From contig CAZRFK010000101.1 in NCBI GenBank assembly GCA_964599275.1, positions 1-5,785 of the forward strand: a stretch of 5,785 nt of DNA, given 5' to 3'. A program made the position numbers and the translations under genes. Of this stretch, positions 1 to 5,770 are shown piece by piece. How positions within the stretch are numbered: the first letter of the stretch is position 1; every line of letters begins with the position of its first letter. The notes under the pieces are model-generated. The model saw nothing but the letters and a program-made list of their open reading frames with translations. It was not told the origin of the DNA and did not search any database. This DNA comes from PUMD01 sp964599275 (GTDB lineage: Bacteria > Bacillota > Sulfobacillia > SLMV01).

Positions 1-1158
1 GGTTACGAGGATGAAGAGGGCCCAAGAATGGTCATGACGCCCTGGTTTGAGTATGAAATTCCGTTTGAAGAAGCTGCGGAAATCGGTACCCGGAAAGTAA
101 TGGCTGAGCATTCAACTCTGGGACTGGTGATTACCACGGATGGCAGCTTTGGCGACCTGGGACGAGACAACTTTGTTCCTGCTGAAAATCAGGTCATAGA
201 GGAAATGAAGGATATAGGCAAACCATTCATTGTTTTGATGAACAGTGCGCACCCCGAACGTGATGATACTAATGAATGGTGTAAGAAGCTGGAAGAGCAA
301 TACAATGTAAAAGTTATGGCAGTTAACTGCGATGAACTTACTGCTGAAGATATTGAGATGATTATGGAGCAACTGCTTTATGAATTCCCGGTCAGAGAAG
401 TGCAAGTTGAGCTACCCGAATGGGTTGAAGAACTGGCAGCGGATCACTGGCTGCGGGATGATTTCGAGGCATCCGTCCAAGAAGCTATCGGTGGCATTCA
501 TCGTCTCAGAGACATCGAGGATGCTCTGGGAGTTTTAGAAGAGCCCGACTTCACCAGCGGTGTTGACCTGACTAATTTGGAGTTGGGCAGCGGTATTGCC
601 AGTATTGATGTGACTGCATCGAACAGCTACTTCTACCGTGTTGTTGGTGAGATGAATGATGTGGAGCTCGAAGGAAAAGCTGGTCTTCTGCGGTTGATGA
701 AGGATCTGGTCATTGCCAAGGAAGAATGGGATAAAGTCTCAGCTGGTTTATATGATGTCCGGGAAACTGGATACGGTGTTATTACTCCCACCATGAATGA
801 AGTGGAGTTCGATGAACCAGAACTCGTCCGTCAGGGCAGTCAATTTGGAATAAAGCTGCAGGCCAGAGCGCCTTCGCTGCATTTGATTCGTGCTGACATT
901 TATACAGAAATCACTCCTATGGTCGGCAGCGAACGGCAGTCTCAGCAGCTGGTTAACTATCTGACCGACAAGATGGACAAAGATCCTACTGCTATTGTGA
1001 AGACTGATATTTTCGGAAAACCCATTGCCGACCTGCTCCGCGAAGGTATAGAAGACAAACTGCTGGAGATGCCCCAGGATGCCCAGGAGAAGCTTCGTGA
1101 AACCCTGATTCGAGTACTCAATGAAGGCGGCGCAGGGCTGATTTGTATTATTATCTGA
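1..1158 (+). CDS. spoIVA: Stage IV sporulation protein A, 5'-truncated by the window edge
   Basis: SpoIVA is the ATPase that polymerises on the mother-cell face of the outer forespore membrane (anchored by SpoVM) and forms the base on which the spore coat and cortex are built. The reading frame is open from base 1 (GYEDEEGPRMVMTPWFEYEI...), so the ATG at 28 is internal. The visible 385 residues, against about 492 in Bacillus subtilis, mean roughly 107 N-terminal residues lie outside, including the Walker A loop and probably the Walker B aspartate. Recognisable family blocks are EGPRMVMTPWFE, IPFEEAAEIGTRKV, HSTLGLVITTDGS and GKPFIVLMNSAHP in the nucleotide-binding domain. A long acidic middle and C-terminal region follows, ending in GGAGLICIII, like the hydrophobic tail of known SpoIVA. 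In other spore formers the gene is under sigma-E control; its promoter is not in this window. No frameshift is visible. Identification is firm. Confidence 0.96.
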   Translation, partial: GYEDEEGPRMVMTPWFEYEIPFEEAAEIGTRKVMAEHSTLGLVITTDGSFGDLGRDNFVPAENQVIEEMKDIGKPFIVLMNSAHPERDDTNEWCKKLEEQYNVKVMAVNCDELTAEDIEMIMEQLLYEFPVREVQVELPEWVEELAADHWLRDDFEASVQEAIGGIHRLRDIEDALGVLEEPDFTSGVDLTNLELGSGIASIDVTASNSYFYRVVGEMNDVELEGKAGLLRLMKDLVIAKEEWDKVSAGLYDVRETGYGVITPTMNEVEFDEPELVRQGSQFGIKLQARAPSLHLIRADIYTEITPMVGSERQSQQLVNYLTDKMDKDPTAIVKTDIFGKPIADLLREGIEDKLLEMPQDAQEKLRETLIRVLNEGGAGLICIII

Positions 1159-1279
1159 GAAAACCTCTAGGGAATATGCTACTTGCATTTTACCTATGCA
1201 GTGATCGATCTACTTTGTAACATTGTTGGGTATGTTGTGATTATTACAGAAATTATCATAAATCTCACACTGAGACGGT

Positions 1280-1310
1280 GGCCCACCCTTAACAGGTGGG
1301 CCTGTTTTTT
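1280..1310 (+). terminator. Intrinsic terminator of spoIVA
   Basis: A perfect 8-bp GC-rich stem (GGCCCACC at 1280-1287 pairing with GGTGGGCC at 1295-1302) with a 7-base loop is followed by TGTTTTTT. It lies about 120 bases after the spoIVA stop codon. The stretch between (1159-1279) holds no gene that I can support; it has only a weak 5-bp TGCAT/ATGCA hairpin just after the stop. Confidence 0.9.
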
Positions 1311-1635
1311 GTCGATGAGTAAACCGGGTTCCATTTTGCGATGCGGCTTGTTCCTCAGTGAGACATGTCACTGTGCAGATTACCTTTGAGTTTTTTATGC
1401 TTAGCTTTTCAAAATGGAATTCGGTGTTGTGTCGGTGTCCAAACACAATACGACAAATTTGGCCTCGCATGATTGTGTTAAATGAGAGGTTTATGGGAGT
1501 CATGGATTGAACCATTCGGAAACGGACTCAGAGCCATTTATTGAACCTGATGAAGCGAATATGTCCTCATATTAATAGTGAGCTGCGTGACCCGGTGATG
1601 ACACTTACTCCCTGCTATGGGATAACGACTATGGA

Positions 1636-1718
1636 AAGCCTTCAAACGGGAAATTCGTACGCGCGGTTTAATTAGGGGACCAGCCCCAGCAACGTGGGTG
1701 GGGCTGGTCCCACTCTAT
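1636..1718 (+). mobile_element. Possible 3' remnant of a group II intron (domains V and VI)
   Basis: Positions 1636-1669 have the size (34 bases) and outer layout of a group II intron domain V. AAGCC pairs with GGTTT and contains the AGC triad in the expected place; there is a GAAA near the tip and an AC where the two-base bulge would sit. An inner stem (1646-1650 with 1654-1658) forms. However, the helix between, TTCAA against GCGC, does not pair, so it would not be a working ribozyme. A short linker and a strong hairpin (1676-1711) follow, in the position of domain VI, and then ACTCTAT, like the CTCTAY-type 3' ends of bacterial introns. No intron-encoded reverse transcriptase is present upstream. 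This rests on remembered consensus features and could be coincidence. Confidence 0.3.
1676..1711 (-). terminator. Strong hairpin just after the amidase gene, possible terminator
   Basis: A perfect 12-bp stem (1676-1687 with 1700-1711, extendable by one A-T pair) encloses a 12-base loop. On the minus strand it begins 16 bases after the amidase stop codon, which is the right place to end the PHP-amidase transcript. It is followed there by CTAATTAAACC and not by a proper T run, so it is not a textbook intrinsic terminator. The same hairpin read on the + strand is the domain VI-like element of the possible intron remnant. Confidence 0.4.
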
Positions 1719-1727
1719 CGATCAAAT

Positions 1728-2438
1728 TCACAGATATTGTCGCGGGAACTCTGCTCGTACCGTGACCAGAGGATCGACAATCTGGCTAATATTCAGAGAA
1801 CCAACACAGCTGGTGAGCATGTAGGCCTCATCAAAAGTCATTCCGCAGCTGTCAACCAGGTGACGTACCATCTGACGAGTNNNNNNNNNNNNNNNNNNNN
1901 NNNNNNNNNNNNNNNNNNNNNNNNNNNNNNNNNNNNNNNNNNNNNNNNNNNNNNNNNNNNNNNNNNNNNNNNNNNNNNNNCCAGGGGTACCGCAGGGAAT
2001 GTTACCTTCAGATGGTGCCACGCCAATGACTCCCAACATGGGTCTTTTGGGAAGTCTGATCCCCGGTGCAAATTCAATCCAATCTTCCTTTATTTCCACT
2101 ATTCTGGTTACCGAGTTGGGTACCTCTTCGGCCAGGGCACCACTGCCGGGAACAGATAGAACAATGCCTTTTTGTCCGACTTTCAGATCCAGGATCTTGA
2201 CAACAAGAGCATCCCCAGGCTCTGCTCCTTCAACTGCCAGTGGGCCGGTAGCTGGGTTTATGTGATCAAAATCCAGTTCATCCATGGTGTCCTGTTCGCT
2301 TTCTATCTGTCCGCCAAATGCATCCTCGGCATCGAATACCACCACATCTTTGGCTTTGGCCTGCTGTACGGGCTGTTTGTCTGGGTTAAAAGCGTAAATA
2401 TGCTGAGATTTTGGGATGTTCAGCACTCTGTTGGACAA
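1728..2438 (-). CDS. Acetamidase/formamidase-family hydrolase, interrupted by an assembly gap
   Basis: This is a member of the FmdA/AmdA family, cytoplasmic enzymes that hydrolyse short amides such as formamide or acetamide to ammonia and the acid; the actual substrate cannot be told. Family blocks seen in order are HIYAFNPDKQPV near the N-terminus, VVVFDAEDAFGGQI, DFDHINPATGPLAVEGAEPG, VLSVPGSGAL, RPMLGVIGVAP and IPCGTP. After the gap, the C-terminal part reads FDEAYMLTSCVGSLNISQIV followed by DPL. I chose the TTG at 2438-2436 because GGAGGTG ends six bases before it. The ATG at 2477 would translate this ribosome binding site and has no support. About 202 residues are visible outside the N run, while the family is usually near 300, so the centre is missing. 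The frame stays open across the 100 N. It lies 62 bases downstream of the PHP gene on the same strand and is probably cotranscribed with it. Family is firm, exact function is not. Confidence 0.9.
   Translation of the reverse strand: MSNRVLNIPKSQHIYAFNPDKQPVQQAKAKDVVVFDAEDAFGGQIESEQDTMDELDFDHINPATGPLAVEGAEPGDALVVKILDLKVGQKGIVLSVPGSGALAEEVPNSVTRIVEIKEDWIEFAPGIRLPKRPMLGVIGVAPSEGNIPCGTPXXXXXXXXXXXXXXXXXXXXXXXXXXXXXXXXXXTRQMVRHLVDSCGMTFDEAYMLTSCVGSLNISQIVDPLVTVRAEFPRQYL
1881..1980. other. Assembly gap of 100 N inside the amidase gene
   Basis: Exactly 100 unknown bases, the usual placeholder for a gap of unknown size. The flanking sequence on both sides belongs to the same protein family in the same order, so the join is probably correct in order and orientation. 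The stated length is probably too short (see findings). Confidence 0.97.
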
Positions 2439-2444
2439 AACAAT

Positions 2445-2451
2445 CACCTCC
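2445..2451 (-). promoter_or_regulatory. Ribosome binding site deciding the amidase TTG start
   Basis: Minus-strand GGAGGTG, a full match to the anti-Shine-Dalgarno core, with six bases between it and the TTG at 2438. It fixes the start codon and rules out the in-frame ATG further upstream. Confidence 0.85.
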
Positions 2452-2500
2452 AGTGATATAAAAGCTCTAAACTTCAATCTGATAGTGTTGACATTTAAGC

Positions 2501-3361
2501 CTACAGGGCAATATTTCTCGCCATCTGATGAACGCAGGGAGGAACCTCCTCAGGATCTCCCAACTGTACTTCCGGTTTACAGATTGGTCCATGGAAATCT
2601 GAACCCACAGTAACAGCCAACCCAAGATTGTTGGCAAGTTTGGTAAACTCAGAGGCCTGACTGTGGCTGTGCCATGATGTGTACGCTTCTATTCCTACTA
2701 GTCCGTTCCTGGCCAGAGAGCGTATCAGTGAGATAATCTGTTTGTTCGAGGAGAATTTCAGCAGTGCTCCGGGATGGGCCAGGACAGACACAGCCCCCAG
2801 TTGCTTGATGATGTCTACTAAATGATGCGGTGATAATCCAGTGATTGGGACGTGAGCCGGACAACCCGGTGCGAGATAATCCTGGTAAAAAGATTCCCAG
2901 TCAGGATTTTCTGCGGGAAGATATTTAGCAAGTCGAGAATTTCCCGGGTTTTCCTGCAGTAGTGTGGTCAGGGTTTTGGCGGGACGTTTTCCGTTTAAGT
3001 TGGCTCTGCCTAATTTAAAACCGGCTGACTGAAGGCATAGTAGGCGTTTTTTGGTCTGCTGTCTCCGGTGTGACTTCAGGGTTCTCAAAAGTGTCTGCAT
3101 TGGGCTACCTTGAGGGTCGAAGCCATAAGCCAGCGAGTGTGCTTCCATGTTCATCCAAACAGAGCACAACTCAACACCAACCACAATGGACACAGAATGA
3201 TGACGGCGGGTGGATGGTTTCTCATATGTTTTTACGCTGTCGTGATCGCAAAACGCCAGTGTATCTATCCCTCGCTCAGCAGCCAGAGATAGAATATGAT
3301 TTGGTGCGTAATCGCCGTCGTCACTGAAGTGAGTGTGGACATGAAGATCTGTACGTAAAAT
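2501..3361 (-). CDS. PHP-domain metal-dependent phosphoesterase (YciV/RNase AM-like)
   Basis: Members of this PHP group act on small phosphoesters such as 3',5'-nucleoside bisphosphates (pAp) or remove 5' nucleotides from RNA, using three metal ions. All expected metal-binding motifs are present. Numbered from the start chosen here, they are DLHVHT (H7, H9), SDDG (D14), FCDHD (D39, H40), GVELCS (E64), EAHSLAYG (H75), LAHPG (H196), GIEAYTSWHS (H231) and GSDFHG (D255, H257). The 286 residues fit the family. I see no signal peptide or membrane segment. The start is unsettled. AGGAG (3373-3369) lies seven bases before ATT at 3361, which would place the protein start four residues before DLHVHT, as is usual in this family. 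The nearest upstream ATG (3406) has no ribosome binding site and would add the unfamiliar leader MWLSKPSDCRERRAA. The ATT may be a genuine rare start or a sequence error for ATG. The gene is divergent from thrS and probably first in a two-gene unit with the amidase. Confidence 0.87.
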   Translation of the reverse strand: MLRTDLHVHTHFSDDGDYAPNHILSLAAERGIDTLAFCDHDSVKTYEKPSTRRHHSVSIVVGVELCSVWMNMEAHSLAYGFDPQGSPMQTLLRTLKSHRRQQTKKRLLCLQSAGFKLGRANLNGKRPAKTLTTLLQENPGNSRLAKYLPAENPDWESFYQDYLAPGCPAHVPITGLSPHHLVDIIKQLGAVSVLAHPGALLKFSSNKQIISLIRSLARNGLVGIEAYTSWHSHSQASEFTKLANNLGLAVTVGSDFHGPICKPEVQLGDPEEVPPCVHQMARNIAL

Positions 3362-3368
3362 TGCTGCT

Positions 3369-3373
3369 CTCCT
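3369..3373 (-). promoter_or_regulatory. Ribosome binding site ahead of the possible ATT start
   Basis: Minus-strand AGGAG within a purine-rich run, seven bases before the ATT at 3361-3359. No comparable site precedes the ATG at 3406 or the TTG two codons later, so this element is the main argument for a start at 3361. Confidence 0.55.
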
Positions 3374-3393
3374 CTCCCTGCAGTCGGATGGTT

Positions 3394-3422
3394 TTGACAA
3401 CCACATTGCAACAGTATATTAT
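3394..3422 (+). promoter_or_regulatory. Sigma-A-type promoter of the thrS leader
   Basis: TTGACA at 3394-3399, a 17-base spacer and TATTAT at 3417-3422. The -35 is a perfect match and the -10 nearly so, with optimal spacing. Transcription would begin near 3429, just before the T-box leader. The promoter lies in the region upstream of the divergent PHP gene and would overlap that gene if translation started at 3406. Confidence 0.8.
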
Positions 3423-3444
3423 CATGAAGACAGGTGATTAGGAA

Positions 3445-3690
3445 TTGCAAAGCGATGACGAAGATACGCTTTTTGCCTTGACGAGTCTTACAGAGAGGAA
3501 GCCCATCGGCTGAAAAGCTTCTGACTCGCGGCCAGAGAGTACCACTTCTGAGTGCTGGTGTGTAAGACTATTGGAAGTTGAAGCTGGCCGGTTGTCCGCC
3601 GTTTCAGGGCCTGAGAGGTCTGCACGTCTTCGTGTGGGCAAGGAAGGTGGAAACGCGAACTCCTCGTCCTTCTCGGGCGGGTTTTTTTAT
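3445..3690 (+). promoter_or_regulatory. T-box riboswitch controlling thrS (specifier ACC, threonine)
   Basis: A leader RNA that reads the charging state of tRNA-Thr and controls transcription read-through into thrS. Stem I starts with the typical GATGACGAAGAT (3454-3465). The specifier loop carries ACC (3541-3543) followed by ACTTCTGAG, the usual context after a T-box specifier codon, and ACC is a threonine codon, in agreement with the gene. A CACG/CGTG hairpin (3623-3634) fits stem III. The T-box core AAGGTGGAAACGCG is at 3644-3657. AAGG (3644-3647) pairs with CCTT (3668-3671), and GCGA (3655-3658) pairs with TCGT (3664-3667), leaving a 7-base bulge whose TGGA can pair with a tRNA ending UCCA. 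This antiterminator excludes the terminator at 3663-3688. The bulge reads TGGAAAC instead of the usual TGGNACC. The 5' edge is approximate. Confidence 0.93.
3663..3688 (+). terminator. T-box-controlled terminator of the thrS leader
   Basis: A 7-bp stem (3663-3669 with 3675-3681, two G-U pairs) with a 5-base loop is followed by seven T. Its 5' strand is shared with the 3' strand of the antiterminator, so only one can form. It is rather weak by itself, as is common for T-box terminators. Confidence 0.85.
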
Positions 3691-3697
3691 ATTTATG

Positions 3698-3704
3698 GGA
3701 GGTG
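3698..3704 (+). promoter_or_regulatory. Ribosome binding site of thrS
   Basis: GGAGGTG with seven bases to the TTG at 3712. It supports TTG as the start; the first in-frame ATG (3736) is 31 bases from this site and has none of its own. Confidence 0.85.
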
Positions 3705-3711
3705 AGTGTAG

Positions 3712-5676
3712 TTGAATAACAACAGACGAGACTCGATGAATCTTATCTTGCCGGACGGTTCAGTAAGACAGTCAGAAGCTGGAGTTACCGCTCATGAAGT
3801 GGCCATGAGCATTGGACCTGGACTGGCCCGGGACGCTGTCGCAGCCAAGATTGACGGTGAACTTATCGGTCTGGGGCAGCAGATGAACCATGGGGGTCAT
3901 TTTCAGATCTTGACCTTCGACGATGAAGAGGGTAGGGAAGTTTACAGACACAGTGTTGCACACGTAATGGCGCATGCAGTGAAACGTTTATATTCGGATG
4001 TACAGCTGGGAATAGGTCCGGCTATAGATGACGGTTTTTACTATGACTTTGATATGCCGCATGCACTTTCTTCTGACGATTTCAAAAAGATTCAAAAGGA
4101 AATGCAGAATATCATTGATGAGAGTTACTCTTTTGATCGAGAACAGATACCCAAAGATGAAGCCATTGAATTATTTGAGAAGATGGATGAACCCTACAAG
4201 GTAGAACTGATTTCAGAAATGGAAGATGAAGAGATATCCATTTACCGCCACGGTGAGTTTGTGGATATGTGTCGTGGGCCCCATCTTCCGTCAACTGGCC
4301 GGATAGAAGCTTTCCGCCTGTTGAATGTGGCTGGTGCGTACTGGCGTGGAAATGAGAACAGACCTCAGCTGCAGAGGATTTATGGTACTGCTTTTGATGA
4401 GGATTCTGCCCTGAAAAACTATATCCAGAGACGGGAGCAAGCTGAAAAACGAGATCACCGCCGCCTGGGGCAAAAATTGGATCTGTTCAGTGTCCATCCT
4501 GATGCGGGTTCTGGTCTCATTTACTGGCATCCCATGGGATACCGCGTTCGCGAAGTTATTGAACAGTTCTGGCGCGATACTCATCGCGAACGGGGATACG
4601 AAATAGTGTCCACTCCTCATATAGCCAAACAGGACCTGTGGGCTACCAGCGGTCATCTGGATACCTTCCAGGACGACATGTTCAACCCAATGGATGTTGA
4701 TGGCGTTGATTATCTGTTGAAACCAATGAACTGTCCATTCCACATTAAGATGTATGAGTCAGATATGCGCAGCTATCGGGACCTCCCCATGCGGTGGGGG
4801 GAACTTGGTACAGTTTATCGGTATGAGCGTTCAGGAGTTTTACACGGGCTTTTGAGGGTGCGAGGATTCACTCAGGATGATGCCCATATCTTTTGCCGTA
4901 CCGACCAGGTGGAAAATGAAATCATTGGTGTTGTGCGGCTGGCTCAGTACATGCTCACAACCTTTGGATATGACGAATATAACGTGAAGCTTTCCATTCG
5001 CAATCCTGAAAATCACGAGGATTATATTGGAGATGAAGAAACCTGGGAAGAGGCTGAAGATTCACTGCGTAGAGCACTGGATAGAATCGGCCTACCTTAT
5101 GAAGAGGATATTGGTGAGGCAAAATTTTATGGTCCAGCTATAGATATAGAAATGATGGATGCACTCGGTCGTGGCTGGCAGGGTCCCACAATTCAGCTGG
5201 ACTTCAACCTTCCTCAGCGATTTGATATGGCATATATTGGTAAGGATGGCGAGGAACACCGACCGGTAATGATTCACAGAACCGTTCTGGGATCGATGGA
5301 AAGATTCTTCGGTGGACTAATTGAACATTACGGAGGAGCTTTTCCGCCCTGGTTGGCTCCAGTTCAGGTAGTGATAATTCCGGTAAGTGAGGATCACCGT
5401 AAATATGCTCAGGAAATCAGGTCCGAGCTGCAAGCCCATAATATGCGGGTAAATATTGACGATCGTAATGAAAAGGTTGGGTACAAGATTCGATCCGCGG
5501 AGGTCGAAAAGGTTCCCTACATGTTGGTTGTAGGTGACAGGGAAGTGTCAGCTCAATCTGTTTCTTTGCGCACCCGTAATGAAGGCGATCTTGGACCACG
5601 TTCCCTGCAGCAATTTCGTGAAGAAGCGTTAGCGGACATTCGTAACCGTCGGCTTGAATCAGCAATAAAGGAGTAA
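3712..5676 (+). CDS. thrS: Threonine--tRNA ligase
   Basis: Charges tRNA-Thr with threonine in the cytoplasm and removes mischarged serine. The 654-residue length is close to other bacterial ThrRS (about 640). Domains in order are a TGS domain (about residues 9-70, LILPDGS...), the second N-terminal editing domain, the class II catalytic core (about 250-540) and the C-terminal anticodon-binding domain (about 545-650). The editing site is intact: H80 and H84 in HSVAHVMAHA, C187 and H191 in DMCRGPH. The catalytic zinc ligands are present: C341 in KPMNCPFH, H392 in TQDDAHIF and H522 in MIHRTVLGSMERFF. Motif 2 (RYERSGVLHGLLRVRGF) and motif 3 (VLGSMERFFGGLIEH) are clear. The start is TTG, fixed by the GGAGGTG before it. 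Expression is controlled by the T-box leader. Nothing suggests truncation or transfer. In many Firmicutes infC follows thrS; the window ends before this can be checked. Confidence 0.98.
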   Translation: MNNNRRDSMNLILPDGSVRQSEAGVTAHEVAMSIGPGLARDAVAAKIDGELIGLGQQMNHGGHFQILTFDDEEGREVYRHSVAHVMAHAVKRLYSDVQLGIGPAIDDGFYYDFDMPHALSSDDFKKIQKEMQNIIDESYSFDREQIPKDEAIELFEKMDEPYKVELISEMEDEEISIYRHGEFVDMCRGPHLPSTGRIEAFRLLNVAGAYWRGNENRPQLQRIYGTAFDEDSALKNYIQRREQAEKRDHRRLGQKLDLFSVHPDAGSGLIYWHPMGYRVREVIEQFWRDTHRERGYEIVSTPHIAKQDLWATSGHLDTFQDDMFNPMDVDGVDYLLKPMNCPFHIKMYESDMRSYRDLPMRWGELGTVYRYERSGVLHGLLRVRGFTQDDAHIFCRTDQVENEIIGVVRLAQYMLTTFGYDEYNVKLSIRNPENHEDYIGDEETWEEAEDSLRRALDRIGLPYEEDIGEAKFYGPAIDIEMMDALGRGWQGPTIQLDFNLPQRFDMAYIGKDGEEHRPVMIHRTVLGSMERFFGGLIEHYGGAFPPWLAPVQVVIIPVSEDHRKYAQEIRSELQAHNMRVNIDDRNEKVGYKIRSAEVEKVPYMLVVGDREVSAQSVSLRTRNEGDLGPRSLQQFREEALADIRNRRLESAIKE

Positions 5677-5711
5677 TAACTCTCCTGGCTGAAGAATCTT
5701 TATCAAAGAGA

Positions 5712-5757
5712 TTGGGCGAACCACCGACAGGTGATAGGCTGTAGGTGGTTCGCTCAA
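5712..5757 (+). terminator. Long hairpin after thrS, possible terminator or leader structure
   Basis: A 14-bp stem (5712-5725 with 5744-5757, one G-U pair) is capped by a further ACAG/CTGT helix (5727-5730 with 5739-5742). It lies 35 bases after the thrS stop. It is followed by AAAAGTGTTTTGAC and has no immediate T run, so it is not a classical intrinsic terminator; the TTTT lies several bases downstream. A smaller 7-bp hairpin (5695-5713) sits directly before it and shares two bases with it. Confidence 0.5.
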
Positions 5758-5764
5758 AAGTGTT

Positions 5765-5770
5765 TTGACA
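5765..5770 (+). promoter_or_regulatory. Possible -35 box of the next gene
   Basis: A perfect TTGACA. With a 17-base spacer its -10 box would begin at 5788, just beyond the window, so the call cannot be tested here. The same bases can form a short GTGTTT/AAACAC hairpin (5761-5766 with 5771-5776 approximately). Confidence 0.25.

Larger units (their letters stand above)
1323..1720 (+). other. Gene-free region with several RNA-like helices
   Basis: No open frame here resembles a protein, and the short ORFs on both strands lack ribosome binding sites. The + strand can form a series of helices. A 16-bp stem pairs 1323-1338 with 1410-1425, including two G-U pairs, and encloses a 6-bp hairpin (CAGTGA 1356-1361 with TCACTG 1368-1373). 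Further hairpins lie at 1430-1455 and 1461-1491; the second has two G-U pairs and one G-A mismatch. GAGTC (1497-1501) pairs with GACTC (1525-1529) around ATGG/CCAT and a small GAAA-capped hairpin. AGTGAG (1577-1582) pairs with CTTACT (1604-1609) with one G-U pair. G-U pairs favour an RNA made from the + strand over DNA-level palindromes. It could be an unrecognised structured RNA, the decayed remains of a group II intron, or chance pairing. I found no obvious promoter. Confidence 0.35.

Noticed and set aside
28..30. ATG at 28 as the start of spoIVA
   Set aside because: The same frame is open to base 1 and the residues before the ATG (GYEDEEGPR) match the conserved family sequence, so the gene is cut by the window edge.
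112..1188. Minus-strand open frames over spoIVA
   Set aside because: They are shadows of a well-identified gene, resemble no protein family and have no ribosome binding sites.
1183..1389. Small + strand ORF of 68 codons after spoIVA
   Set aside because: It runs straight through the intrinsic terminator at 1280-1310, has no ribosome binding site and looks like translated non-coding sequence.
1311..1720. A complete, active group II intron
   Set aside because: There is too little sequence, no reverse transcriptase gene, no recognised 5' GUGYG-type boundary and a mismatched domain V helix.
1698..2159. + strand ORF across the N gap
   Set aside because: Antisense to the amidase gene; it is kept open partly by the N run and has no family resemblance.
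2475..2477. ATG at 2477 as the amidase start
   Set aside because: It would translate the GGAGGTG ribosome binding site of the TTG start and add 13 residues not seen in the family.
2488..2493. TTGACA on the + strand between the PHP and amidase genes
   Set aside because: No + strand gene follows and no matching -10 box lies 16-18 bases downstream; it is likely a chance match.
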